Source: JAJBWD01 sp041670885
GTDB lineage: Bacteria; Bacillota; Clostridia; Clostridiales; Clostridiaceae
Direction of reading: 5' to 3'
DNA: 18,690 nt
Assembly: GCA_041670885.1 (NCBI GenBank)
Contig: JBAXYJ010000023.1
Coordinates: 1 to 18,690, forward strand
Shown here piece by piece: positions 1 through 7,411 of the stretch. Within the stretch, counting starts at the first letter, position 1. Each line of letters opens with the position of its first letter. The notes beneath the pieces are model-generated. The model ran no database searches, was not told where the DNA came from, and worked only from the letters and a program-made list of their open reading frames with translations. The position numbers and the translations under genes were made by a program.

Positions 1-113
1 AGAGGTATACCTCTTTTATTTAAAAATTCATAATCTATTTTGTACCAAAGTCCCATGGAGTCAATAAGGGTTCCGTCCATGTCGAAAATGGCAGCTTCTA
101 TACTTTTTAGCAT
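1..113 (-). CDS. HAD-superfamily hydrolase, N-terminal fragment (runs off left edge)
   Basis: Only the first 37 codons lie in the window. They begin MLKSIEAAIFDMDGTLIDSM, which contains HAD motif I (DxDGTLIDS) with the nucleophile Asp and the general acid/base Asp two residues later. This motif is typical of the phosphoglycolate phosphatase / beta-phosphoglucomutase group, which transfers phosphate through an aspartyl-phosphate. The ATG at 113 is preceded on the minus strand by a good ribosome binding site (AGGGTGAT, 5-6 nt away). The gene diverges from the dehydrogenase/pepV operon. Substrate cannot be told, because the cap domain and motifs II-IV lie outside the window. Confidence 0.85.
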   Translation of the reverse strand, partial: MLKSIEAAIFDMDGTLIDSMGLWYKIDYEFLNKRGIP

Positions 114-229
114 TCAATCACCCTATAAAAGTATATCATATTAGAGTTCTCTGTGAAATATCTTTGTTTTTTCTTCACGTTTAAAGTCTTCAATTGAATA
201 TATATTTATCTTTTCCAGAATTATATTCC

Positions 230-257
230 TTGATTAAGAACCACTATTATTTATAAA
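230..257 (+). promoter_or_regulatory. Probable sigma-A promoter of the dehydrogenase-pepV-HD operon
   Basis: A -35 box TTGATT (230-235) and a -10 box TATAAA (252-257) are separated by 16 bases. They lie about 20 bases upstream of the ribosome binding site (GAGGGTGAT) of the first gene. No other convincing promoter was seen before pepV, so this one probably serves the three genes. Boxes were found by eye. Confidence 0.5.
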
Positions 258-278
258 ATTAATTAAGAGGGTGATAAA

Positions 279-1040
279 ATGATCAAGGCTTTAGTTGACT
301 TGAAAATGGATCAGAAAAATATTGACAGAATTAAAGAAACTCCAGGGTATGAATTTATAATTACAAAGGATAAGGAAGAAGCGGAGAAATATATTGAACA
401 ATGTCAGGTGTATATCAGCTTTGCCCCAAAAGAAAAATATATAGAAATGGGCAAAAATCTAAAATGGGTAGCGGCCCTTTCTGCCGGTGTGGACTATATT
501 CCGCTTGATTTAATAAAAAGTAAAAATATAATTCTTACAAACGGCAGCGGAATACATAAAACTCATATGGCAGAATACACTATATCTATGATGATAGCGC
601 TCTCAAGAAATCTCAGCAGTATTGAAAAAAATAACAGAAAAAAGATATGGGATGCTGATATAACCCAGGATCAGATTTTCGGGAAAACTGTTGGCATATT
701 AGGACTTGGAAGCATAGGGTCTGAGATTGCAAAATACTCCAAGCTTTTAGGAATGAGAGTAATTGGCGCAAAAAGAAACATAAGTGATATGGAGTATGTG
801 GATAAGATTTATGGGCAGGATGAAATGGAGAAAGTTTTCAGCATCAGTGACTTTGTGGTAAATGTACTTCCTTATACAGCTGAAACCCATAAGATAATAG
901 ATTTAAAATATTTAAGCAAAATGAAAAGTAAAAGCTATTATATAAATATAGGAAGAGTAAAGACTACAAATGAAGAGGATTTAATAAAAATATTAAAGGA
1001 GAAAATGGATAATAGAGTTAATTTGGAAACAGGGTATTAA
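279..1040 (+). CDS. D-2-hydroxyacid dehydrogenase, C-terminally truncated (possible pseudogene)
   Basis: A D-isomer-specific 2-hydroxyacid dehydrogenase that would reduce a 2-keto acid with NAD(P)H. The product is 253 aa, while the family is usually about 310-330. Visible parts are the N-terminal catalytic segment (LSAGVDYIP at 68-75), the Rossmann motif GLGSIG (142-147) and the active-site Arg region NIGR (223-226; Arg226 is followed by Val instead of the usual Gly). After KEK (240-242) the protein turns into unrelated residues and stops. The segment carrying the catalytic Glu (usually DVFxxEP) and His (usually TPHxxG) is absent, and neither other forward frame downstream restores it. The ATG has a good ribosome binding site (GAGGGTGAT). 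The product is probably inactive, or a relic left by a deletion. An assembly error is less likely but possible. Confidence 0.8.
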   Translation: MIKALVDLKMDQKNIDRIKETPGYEFIITKDKEEAEKYIEQCQVYISFAPKEKYIEMGKNLKWVAALSAGVDYIPLDLIKSKNIILTNGSGIHKTHMAEYTISMMIALSRNLSSIEKNNRKKIWDADITQDQIFGKTVGILGLGSIGSEIAKYSKLLGMRVIGAKRNISDMEYVDKIYGQDEMEKVFSISDFVVNVLPYTAETHKIIDLKYLSKMKSKSYYINIGRVKTTNEEDLIKILKEKMDNRVNLETGY

Positions 1041-1095
1041 AATTTTGTAAAAAGTGGTATCATTTATTCAGAAAATCTTATTTTTGGAGGTTATT

Positions 1096-2478
1096 ATGGA
1101 AGAATTAAATAAAAAAATTGATGAGCTTAGTGATGAGCTTGTAAAAAAAACTCAGGAAATAGTTAAAATAAAATCACTGGAAGGACCTAAAAAAGAAAAT
1201 ATGCCTTATGGTGAGGAAGTTAATAATTGTCTTAATTATGCACTTGATTTATCAGAAAGCTTAGGCTTTAAAACAAAAAATCTTGATGGATATATAGGTT
1301 ATGCAGAGTATGGCGAAGGTGAGGATTATGCAGCAGTACTTGGACACCTGGATGTTGTTCCGGAAGGGGACGGCTGGAAGTATCCTCCTTATGGTGCTGA
1401 AATTCATGATGGGAAGATGTATGGCAGGGGAACCATGGATGACAAAGGACCTATTATGTCAGCTTTGTATGGCCTTAAAGCTGTAAAGGATCTTAATCTT
1501 CCCCTTTCAAAAAGAGTAAGAATAATATTTGGAACAAATGAAGAGTGCGGCTGTGCAGAAATGGAGCACTATAATAAGTTAGAAAAACCTCCTGTATTAG
1601 GTTTTACCCCAGACGGCGAGTATCCGATAATATATGCGGAAAAGGGAATGACCATGTTTAAGATAAAAAAGGAATTTAAAAATCAAAGCAAAATAAAATA
1701 TATTAAAGGCGGACAGAGGGCAAATATGGTTCCTGACTACGCAGAAGCACTTGTAGAAGGAATTAACCTGTCTGATGCTGAAAAGGCTTTAGCTGAATTT
1801 AAAAAAGAAAACCTGTTTGATATATCCATTGAAGGAAAAGGCAAGGATATACTTATAAAATCCATTGGAGTTTCATCACACGGAAGCTTGCCCGAGAATG
1901 GAAAAAATGCCATAATGCAGCTTTTTAAATTTTTAGAAGCATTGATAGAAGAAAAAAGCGATGCACTGGATTTTATAAAGTTCTGTAATAAGTATATAGG
2001 CTTCGATGTATATGGAAGATTATTTAACTGCTATTTAGAGGATGAACCTTCAGGAAAGCTTTCCTTTAATACAGGAGTTATAGACTTAAATAAAGATGGG
2101 GCTAAGTTAAGCCTTAACCTGAGATATCCGGTAACATGTACATATGATGATATGATGAAGGGCTTTAACAAAACACTGGAGGGAACAGGCATTCAGGTTA
2201 TTGACATGCTGCATCAAAATCCGCTTTATTTCGAGAAGAGCCATCCTCTTATAAAAATTTTATCAAATGTATATGAAGAGGAAACAGGTCTTAAGACAGA
2301 GCTTCTTGCCATTGGCGGAGGAACTTATGCAAAGGAACTTAAAAATATAGTAGCCTTTGGACCAATATTTCCGGGAGAACCGGACCTGGATCATCAGGTA
2401 AATGAATATATTAAAGTAGAAGACCTGATTAAAAATGCAAAAATATACGGAAGAGCTATTTACGAGCTGGCAAAATAA
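1096..2478 (+). CDS. pepV: PepV-type dipeptidase (peptidase family M20A)
   Basis: A cytoplasmic di-zinc dipeptidase that completes peptide breakdown by releasing N-terminal amino acids from dipeptides and related small substrates. From the ATG at 1096 the product is 460 aa, close to the Lactobacillus enzyme. All metal and catalytic residues are visible: His84 and Asp86 in GHLDVVP, the bridging Asp115 in GRGTMDDKG, the catalytic Glu149 and ligand Glu150 in GTNEECG, Asp173 in TPDGEYP, and His433 near the C-terminus (DLDHQVNEY). The lid-domain histidine motif SSHGSLPENGKNA is also present. I chose 1096 because GGAGG sits 5 bases before it; an in-frame GTG at 1054 has no such signal. The gene lies 55 bases after the truncated dehydrogenase and 20 bases before the HD-domain gene, so it is probably cotranscribed with both. 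Confidence 0.95.
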   Translation: MEELNKKIDELSDELVKKTQEIVKIKSLEGPKKENMPYGEEVNNCLNYALDLSESLGFKTKNLDGYIGYAEYGEGEDYAAVLGHLDVVPEGDGWKYPPYGAEIHDGKMYGRGTMDDKGPIMSALYGLKAVKDLNLPLSKRVRIIFGTNEECGCAEMEHYNKLEKPPVLGFTPDGEYPIIYAEKGMTMFKIKKEFKNQSKIKYIKGGQRANMVPDYAEALVEGINLSDAEKALAEFKKENLFDISIEGKGKDILIKSIGVSSHGSLPENGKNAIMQLFKFLEALIEEKSDALDFIKFCNKYIGFDVYGRLFNCYLEDEPSGKLSFNTGVIDLNKDGAKLSLNLRYPVTCTYDDMMKGFNKTLEGTGIQVIDMLHQNPLYFEKSHPLIKILSNVYEEETGLKTELLAIGGGTYAKELKNIVAFGPIFPGEPDLDHQVNEYIKVEDLIKNAKIYGRAIYELAK

Positions 2479-2498
2479 ATTATTATGAGAGGTTTAAT

Positions 2499-3068
2499 AT
2501 GAACGATAAGGCTTTGATTATGGCCTTTAAGGCTCATAAAAATCAGAAGAGAAAAGGGACAGATATTCCCTATATAGTTCACCCAATTGAAGTGGCAGTT
2601 ATACTTATATCAAATGGAGCTGGACATAATTTAATAAATGCCGCACTTCTTCATGATACTCTGGAGGATACAACTGTAACTTACCAGGATATTATGGATA
2701 ATTTCGGGAAAGTAACTGCAGACCTGGTTTTATCAGTTACTGAGCCTTATAAATCAGGCAAGACAAAATTAACTGAAGATGAAGAGGTAAGAAGCTGGAA
2801 GGATAGGAAAAGTCATACTATTGAATATGTAATGACAGCGGACAGGGAAACAAAGCTTCTTACTTGTGCCGATAAGCTGAGCAATATAAGGAGTATAGTA
2901 AGTGATTTTAATCAAATCGGAGATAAGGTATGGGACAGATTTAATGCTCCAAAGGAAAGTCAGTTTTGGTACTATCAGGGTTTATCAGAATCTCTAAAAG
3001 ACCTGCAGGGAATAAAAATGTATGACGAATTAGCAGAAAAAATTAAATATTTAATAAAAAATGCCTGA
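2499..3068 (+). CDS. HD-domain protein, small alarmone hydrolase-like (Mesh1/SpoT hydrolase domain)
   Basis: A 189-aa single-domain protein resembling the hydrolase half of RelA/SpoT, which removes the 3'-pyrophosphate of (p)ppGpp using Mn2+. Seen in the sequence: the entry motif H13..QKRKG..PYIVHP with His28, the HD pair His52-Asp53 in ALLHDTLEDT with the catalytic-type Glu56-Asp57, and Asp125/Asn129 in CADKLSNIRS. There is no synthetase, TGS or ACT domain, so at most it degrades alarmones. Other HD-domain nucleotide hydrolases share this layout, and the alarmone substrate is an inference from motif similarity. It follows pepV by 20 bases with its own ribosome binding site (GAGAGG), which suggests an operon linking peptide use to nutrient signalling. 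Confidence 0.8.
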   Translation: MNDKALIMAFKAHKNQKRKGTDIPYIVHPIEVAVILISNGAGHNLINAALLHDTLEDTTVTYQDIMDNFGKVTADLVLSVTEPYKSGKTKLTEDEEVRSWKDRKSHTIEYVMTADRETKLLTCADKLSNIRSIVSDFNQIGDKVWDRFNAPKESQFWYYQGLSESLKDLQGIKMYDELAEKIKYLIKNA

Positions 3069-3079
3069 GGGCATTTTTT
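3056..3079 (+). terminator. Intrinsic terminator after the HD-domain gene
   Basis: A 10-bp hairpin: AAAAAATGCC (3056-3065) pairs with GGCATTTTTT (3070-3079) around the 4-base loop TGAG. The T-run is part of the 3' arm. The stop codon TGA of the HD-domain gene (3066-3068) is the loop itself, so the gene ends inside its own terminator. Confidence 0.85.
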
Positions 3080-3094
3080 ATTTTGCATAAATAC

Positions 3095-3156
3095 TTGAAT
3101 TTTATATTAAAAAGATCTATGATTAAACCATAGACACCATACCAGGGAGGGGTAAC
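3095..3156 (+). promoter_or_regulatory. Promoter and candidate CsoR operator of the copper operon
   Basis: A sigma-A-like promoter has TTGAAT (3095-3100), a 17-base spacer and TATGAT (3118-3123). Two dyads follow. TCTATG/CATAGA (3116-3121 and 3129-3134, 7-base spacer) overlaps the -10 box and the expected start point. TACC/GGTA (3140-3143 and 3151-3154) flanks a G-rich core (AGGGAGG) and covers the csoR ribosome binding site. CsoR operators in Firmicutes are typically G/C-tract sequences with flanking TACC..GGTA symmetry, so the second dyad is the better operator candidate. Which dyad is bound is an inference. Confidence 0.5.
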
Positions 3157-3423
3157 ATGAATAAAGAAAAAGAAGAAGCACTAAGAGCTTTAAAAACATC
3201 AAAAGGCCAAATTGAGGGAATAATAAAAATGATAGAAGACGGCAGATACTGCATAGATATATCAAATCAGATAGCAGCTACTTCTTCCCTTCTTAGAAAG
3301 GCAAATAAGCTTATCATAAAGCAGCATTTGAACGGATGCGTAAGGGAAGCCTTTCTCCATGATAAAGGAGCGGAAAAGGTGGATGAGGTAATGAATCTGC
3401 TGGATAAAATTATAGAAAAGTAA
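3157..3423 (+). CDS. csoR: Copper-sensing transcriptional repressor CsoR
   Basis: An 88-aa all-helical DUF156/CsoR-family repressor. These proteins bind operator DNA as tetramers in the apo form and let go when Cu(I) binds. The three Cu(I) ligands of true CsoR proteins are all present: Cys32 (RYCIDIS), His57 and Cys61 (KQHLNGC). This favours copper over the formaldehyde-sensing (FrmR) or nickel-sensing (RcnR) relatives. The gene opens the csoR-copA-copZ operon. Its stop lies 13 bases before the copA start, so the repressor would control its own expression together with the exporter. The start is an ATG with a GGGAGGGG ribosome binding site, which overlaps the candidate operator. Confidence 0.93.
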   Translation: MNKEKEEALRALKTSKGQIEGIIKMIEDGRYCIDISNQIAATSSLLRKANKLIIKQHLNGCVREAFLHDKGAEKVDEVMNLLDKIIEK

Positions 3424-3436
3424 AGGAAGTGATATT

Positions 3437-5863
3437 TTGAAAAGAAATATTAATATTGAAGGAATGACCTGCACAGCCTGCAGCCGAGCAGTAGAAAGGG
3501 CAGTATCAAAACTTCCCGGAGTAACCTCTGCGAATGTGAATTTTGCTACAGAAAAGCTTACTGTGGAGTACGATGAAAATAAAGTGAAAAATGAAGATAT
3601 AAAAAATGCAGTGGATAAAGCTGGCTACAAGGCAGTAGTTAATGAAGAAAATGAATTTTTCGCCGTGGAAGGAATGACCTGCACGGCCTGCAGCCGGGCA
3701 GTGGAAAGGGCAGTTTCAAAGCTTCCCGGAGTAACCTCTGCAAATGTAAATTTCGCCACTGAAAAGCTGAAAATAGTATATGATAAGGGAAAAGTAAAAA
3801 AAAGAGATATAAAAGAAGCAGTATCCAAAGCAGGATATAAGCTTTTAGAGGATAAAGAGGTTAAGCTTTCAGATTCTAAGGAAAGAGAAAGAAAAAGAAT
3901 GTGGAAACAGTTTTATATAGCAGCTTTATTTACAATCCCGCTGCTGCTTATTGCAATGCTTCCTATGGCAGATGTGACGCTTCCTAAGATAATAAACCCA
4001 ATGGATAACCCAATTAATTTTGCTTTAATCCAGTTTGCTTTACTGGTACCTGTAGTAACAGCAGGGAAGAGATTTTATAAGGTGGGCTTTAAGACTTTAA
4101 TTAAGTTAAGCCCTAATATGGATTCTCTGATTGCCCTTTCAACCACAGCCGCTATACTTTATAGCTTATATTCAATATATAAAATAATAACAGGTGATAT
4201 TCACTATGTCCACAATTTATATTTTGAATCCGCAGCTACAATAATTACTCTTATAAGTCTTGGAAAATATTTCGAAAATGCTGCAAAGGGAAAGACAAAT
4301 TCAGCTATAAAAAAGCTGATGGATCTGACTCCCAAAAAGGCAGTTATATTAAAAGATGAAAAAGAAATAGAGTTACCTACAGAAGATTTAGAAGCAGGGG
4401 ATATAATAATTGTAAAGCCCGGAGAAAAAATACCTGCAGACGGAGAAGTTATATTTGGAGATACCTATATAGATGAATCCATGCTGACAGGGGAGAGCAT
4501 TCCGGTCCATAAGAAAATTGGCCATCAGGTTACCGGAGGAAGTATAAATAAAAATGGATATATAAGATTTAAGGCTCTTAAGGTATCAGGAGATACTACC
4601 CTTTCCCAAATAATAAAGCTGGTTGAAGAAGCTCAAGGAAGTAAGGCCCCTATAGCAAGACTGGCAGATATTATATCATCTTATTTTGTACCAATAGTCA
4701 TGCTGCTTGCTGTACTTTCGTCTATAGGCTGGTTATTAGCAGGAAAGGACAGCGTATTTGCCCTTAAAATATTAATATCCGTTTTAGTAATTGCCTGCCC
4801 CTGTGCCTTGGGCCTGGCTACACCAACTGCGATAATGGTAGGAACAGGAAAGGGAGCAGAATATGGAGTTCTTATAAAAAGCGGAGAGGCTTTAGAGAAT
4901 GCTCATAAGCTGAACTTTATAGTTTTTGATAAAACAGGTACTATAACAGAGGGAAAACCTGAGGTTACAGATATAATAAGTGAAAAGTATGATGATGATT
5001 TCATATTAGAACTAGCAGCATCAGGGGAAAAATATTCAGAGCACCCATTAGCAGAAGCCATAGTAAAAGAGGGAGAAATAAGGGGTCTAACCTTTAAACA
5101 GGTAGATGATTTTGCAGCAATAAATGCAAGAGGAATATCAGCGAAAATAGATGGTAAGGTGTTATATGTTGGAAATAAGATGCTTTTAGAGGAAAATGGA
5201 ATTAAAACAGAGAAGTGGAGAGATACTATAGAAAGGCTGTCAAAAGAAGGAAAGACACCAATGATGACTGCCTATGACGGAGAACTAATTGGAATAATTG
5301 CAGTTGCGGATAAAATTAAAGAAAGCAGCTTTGAGGCTATAGAAAAGCTTCACAAGATGGGAATAAAGACTGCTATGATAACAGGGGATAATAAAATAAC
5401 TGCAGAAGCTGTTGGCAGAAAGGTTGGTATAGAATATGTTTTATCTGAAGTTATGCCGGAGCATAAGGCAGAGGAGATAAAGAGGCTTCAGTTAGAGGGA
5501 AATAAGGTTGCCATGGTAGGAGACGGCATAAATGATGCCATAGCTCTGGCTCAGGCAGATATAGGAATTGCCATAGGACGGGGAACTGATGTTGCCATTG
5601 AGTCTGCGGATATTGTCCTTATGAGAAGTGATTTAAGAGACACCGCAAATGCTGTAAAACTAAGCAGGAAAACCATAAAAAACATTAAAGAAAATCTATT
5701 CTGGGCCTTTATATATAATATCCTGGGTATACCGGTTGCCATGGGTATTTGGTCCATATTCGGAGGGCCGCTTTTAAACCCGATGATAGCAGCTGCGGCT
5801 ATGAGTTTTAGTTCTGTTTCAGTTGTTTTAAATGCTTTAAGGCTAAAAAGTATAAAACTTTAA
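3437..5863 (+). CDS. copA: Cu(I)-exporting P1B-type ATPase CopA
   Basis: An 808-aa membrane pump that uses ATP to expel Cu(I). Two N-terminal heavy-metal-associated domains carry GMTCTAC (Cys12/Cys15 and Cys82/Cys85). The core has the actuator motif TGES (351-354), the transmembrane metal site CPC (454-456), the phosphorylated Asp498 in DKTGT, the HP motif (536-537) and GDGIND (695-700). The last helices carry YN (760-761) and MSFSS (789-793), the pattern of Cu(I)-specific P1B-1 ATPases. The start is TTG at 3437, supported by GGAAGTGAT 5 bases upstream; no in-frame ATG is available nearby. Oddly, 34 consecutive residues are identical between the two HMA domains while the DNA differs only at silent positions. 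The gene sits between csoR and copZ. Confidence 0.95.
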   Translation: MKRNINIEGMTCTACSRAVERAVSKLPGVTSANVNFATEKLTVEYDENKVKNEDIKNAVDKAGYKAVVNEENEFFAVEGMTCTACSRAVERAVSKLPGVTSANVNFATEKLKIVYDKGKVKKRDIKEAVSKAGYKLLEDKEVKLSDSKERERKRMWKQFYIAALFTIPLLLIAMLPMADVTLPKIINPMDNPINFALIQFALLVPVVTAGKRFYKVGFKTLIKLSPNMDSLIALSTTAAILYSLYSIYKIITGDIHYVHNLYFESAATIITLISLGKYFENAAKGKTNSAIKKLMDLTPKKAVILKDEKEIELPTEDLEAGDIIIVKPGEKIPADGEVIFGDTYIDESMLTGESIPVHKKIGHQVTGGSINKNGYIRFKALKVSGDTTLSQIIKLVEEAQGSKAPIARLADIISSYFVPIVMLLAVLSSIGWLLAGKDSVFALKILISVLVIACPCALGLATPTAIMVGTGKGAEYGVLIKSGEALENAHKLNFIVFDKTGTITEGKPEVTDIISEKYDDDFILELAASGEKYSEHPLAEAIVKEGEIRGLTFKQVDDFAAINARGISAKIDGKVLYVGNKMLLEENGIKTEKWRDTIERLSKEGKTPMMTAYDGELIGIIAVADKIKESSFEAIEKLHKMGIKTAMITGDNKITAEAVGRKVGIEYVLSEVMPEHKAEEIKRLQLEGNKVAMVGDGINDAIALAQADIGIAIGRGTDVAIESADIVLMRSDLRDTANAVKLSRKTIKNIKENLFWAFIYNILGIPVAMGIWSIFGGPLLNPMIAAAAMSFSSVSVVLNALRLKSIKL
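3461..3768 (+). repeat. Two-copy 98-bp direct repeat encoding the twin HMA domains of CopA
   Basis: Copies at 3461-3558 and 3671-3768, offset by exactly 210 bases (70 codons). I count 10 mismatches in 98 positions; all fall on third codon positions and none changes the protein. The conserved part covers the CxxC loop and following helix (EGMTCTACS through ATEKL), while the rest of each HMA domain has diverged normally. Confidence 0.9.
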
Positions 5864-5879
5864 TATAGGAGGAGATAAC

Positions 5880-6095
5880 ATGAAAAAATTATTAAATGTT
5901 GAGGGAATGAGCTGTAACCACTGTGTTATGCATGTTAAAAATGCGCTGATGGACATAGAAGGGGTTAAAGGCTGCATAGTAAGCCTTTCATCAAATACAG
6001 CTGAAGTTGATTTGGATAAGGACATAGACGATGAACTTTTAGTAAAGGCAGTAGAGGATGCAGGCTATACTGTAAGTACCATAGAAGATATTTAG
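5880..6095 (+). CDS. copZ: Copper chaperone CopZ (heavy-metal-associated domain protein)
   Basis: A 71-aa stand-alone HMA-domain protein that carries Cu(I) in the cytosol and hands it to CopA. The binding loop GMSCNHC is at residues 9-15 (Cys12, Cys15), and the C-terminal end keeps the usual DAGY motif. The length is typical for the family. It follows copA by 16 bases with a strong ribosome binding site (AGGAGG) and is the last gene before a terminator, so it closes the csoR-copA-copZ operon. Its loop differs from the CTAC loops of CopA; the His next to the second Cys is common in CopZ chaperones. Confidence 0.93.
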   Translation: MKKLLNVEGMSCNHCVMHVKNALMDIEGVKGCIVSLSSNTAEVDLDKDIDDELLVKAVEDAGYTVSTIEDI

Positions 6096-6098
6096 TGT

Positions 6099-6133
6099 AA
6101 AGACCGTCTCAAATAAAATGGGGCGGTCTTTTT
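6099..6133 (+). terminator. Intrinsic terminator of the csoR-copA-copZ operon
   Basis: AAAGACCGTCTC (6099-6110) pairs with GGGGCGGTCTTT (6120-6131) across a 9-base A-rich loop. The stem is 12 bp including two G-T wobbles, with further T residues after it. It starts 3 bases after the copZ stop codon. Confidence 0.85.
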
Positions 6134-6224
6134 ACATTGAAAATTAAAGGCTATATTTTTTTATCTTCAAATTTGCTTCACAATTTAATAATACAATAAA
6201 GGAAAATAGTAAAGGAGGTACTTT

Positions 6225-6641
6225 ATGAGTACATTAATAGGAAATTATATTGCATCTAACGGAGGCAATTTCAGAGGAGGATTCAGAGGTGATATGATGG
6301 GAGGAAGAGGCTTTGGATACTTTCATTTTGGAGGCTTCATAATCTTACTTATACTAATTGCAGTAGCCGCATATTTTATATTTAAAGCTATGCAAAATAA
6401 AAAAGGAAAAGGCAAAAGCTATGATGAATCTCTTCTTATACTAAACAGCAGGCTGGCAGAGGGAGAAATTAATGAAGAAGAATACAAAGCGAAGAAAGAG
6501 CTTTTAATAAATGATGAGAAAAAAATAAAAGACAGAACCATAACAAAAGAGCCAATGGAGGTTCTAAATGCCAGATTTGCAAAGGGTGAAATAAACGAAG
6601 AGGAATATAAGACCAAAAAGGAACTGCTGCTGAAAAAATAG
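6225..6641 (+). CDS. Membrane-anchored protein with two SHOCT domains
   Basis: A 138-aa protein of unknown role. The N-terminus (about 13-37) is rich in Gly, Arg, Phe and Met (GGNFRGGFRGDMMGGRGFG). One membrane segment follows (about 37-55), then a basic linker and two copies of the short C-terminal domain SHOCT at about 68-94 and 110-136. Both copies contain GEINEEEYKxKKELL, and the first is preceded by LNSRLAE, the second by LNARFAK. SHOCT motifs are thought to support oligomerisation. The ATG is preceded by an excellent AAAGGAGGT site. Terminators lie on both sides, so it is probably transcribed alone, although no clear promoter was found in the 90 bases upstream. Its place between a copper operon and a two-component system is suggestive only. 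Confidence 0.8.
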   Translation: MSTLIGNYIASNGGNFRGGFRGDMMGGRGFGYFHFGGFIILLILIAVAAYFIFKAMQNKKGKGKSYDESLLILNSRLAEGEINEEEYKAKKELLINDEKKIKDRTITKEPMEVLNARFAKGEINEEEYKTKKELLLKK

Positions 6642-6647
6642 AAAAGT

Positions 6648-6677
6648 AATGGCTTGGAATTTACAAGCCATTTTTTT
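6648..6677 (+). terminator. Intrinsic terminator after the SHOCT gene
   Basis: AATGGCTTG (6648-6656) pairs perfectly with CAAGCCATT (6664-6672) around a 7-base loop, and the T-run continues to 6677. Confidence 0.85.
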
Positions 6678-6712
6678 CTGCTTGTGATAATATTGTATCA
6701 GGGGTGATTTCT

Positions 6713-7411
6713 TTGAATAAATTAAACATACTTTTAGTGGAAGATGAAAAGAAAATAAGCGAAATTACTAAGGCTTATCTGGAAAAGGAAGGCTTTAATG
6801 TGTTCGCCGCATATGATGGAGAAGAAGCTCTTAAAATGTTTAGTAATAACCCCATACATTTAGTTGTCCTGGACTTGATGCTGCCTAAAATATCCGGTGA
6901 ACAGGTATGTAATAAAATAAGAAGCAAATCAGATGTGCCAATTATTATGGTAACAGCAAAGACAGAGCTGGAAGATAGAATAAACGGCATATCAATAGGA
7001 GCAGATGACTACCTTGTTAAGCCCTTCAGCATAAGAGAGCTTATAGTCAGAATAAAGGCTCTTATAAGAAGAAGCTATAGAGAAGACCCATTAGCCGATA
7101 CATTATCATTTAATAATGACTTGGAAATAGACTTAAATAAAATGGAAGTGAGAAAAAAAGGAGCTGTCATCCCTTTTACAAATGTAGAATTTAATGTTTT
7201 AAAGACACTTCTTTTAAACCCAGGTCAGGTTTTTAGCCGTGATCAGCTGCTGGAAAAAATATCTGAATACTCTTATGAAAGTTATGACAGAACCATAGAT
7301 ACTCACATTAAAAATATAAGAAAGAAAATAGAGGATAACCCAAAGGAGCCATCGTACATAATAACCATATATGGAGCAGGATATAAGTTTGGAGGTAAAA
7401 ATGAAGATTAA
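6713..7411 (+). CDS. OmpR/PhoB-family response regulator
   Basis: A 232-aa DNA-binding regulator of a two-component system. The receiver domain (about 5-117) has the acidic pair Glu10-Asp11, the phospho-acceptor Asp54 (VVLDLMLP), Thr81 and Lys103 (DDYLVKPF). The C-terminal winged helix (about 130-230) ends in the usual IRKKIE..YI.TIYGAGYKF pattern. I prefer the TTG at 6713 because GGGGTGAT lies 4 bases before it and the protein then begins MNKLNILLVEDE. The in-frame GTG at 6704 lies inside that ribosome binding site. A short dyad TGATA/TATCA (6685-6700) precedes the gene and may be a regulatory site. The 3' end overlaps the kinase gene by 11 bases, implying coupled translation. Confidence 0.93.
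   Translation: MNKLNILLVEDEKKISEITKAYLEKEGFNVFAAYDGEEALKMFSNNPIHLVVLDLMLPKISGEQVCNKIRSKSDVPIIMVTAKTELEDRINGISIGADDYLVKPFSIRELIVRIKALIRRSYREDPLADTLSFNNDLEIDLNKMEVRKKGAVIPFTNVEFNVLKTLLLNPGQVFSRDQLLEKISEYSYESYDRTIDTHIKNIRKKIEDNPKEPSYIITIYGAGYKFGGKNED

Noticed and set aside
1..14. Perfect palindrome AGAGGTATACCTCT at the left edge
   Set aside because: It lies inside the HAD-family coding region (residues RGIP) and shows no regulatory context.
1054..1095. GTG start 14 codons upstream for the dipeptidase
   Set aside because: No ribosome binding site; GGAGG is correctly placed for the ATG at 1096, and the extra residues are not typical of PepV.
3262..3474. 70-aa minus-strand ORF over csoR and the start of copA
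   Set aside because: Antisense shadow over two well-supported genes.
6137..6200. Promoter for the SHOCT gene from TTGAAA or TTGCTT with nearby AT-rich -10 candidates
   Set aside because: No pair of boxes has acceptable spacing; left unassigned.
6704..6712. GTG start of the response regulator
   Set aside because: It lies inside the GGGGTGAT ribosome binding site that serves the TTG at 6713.
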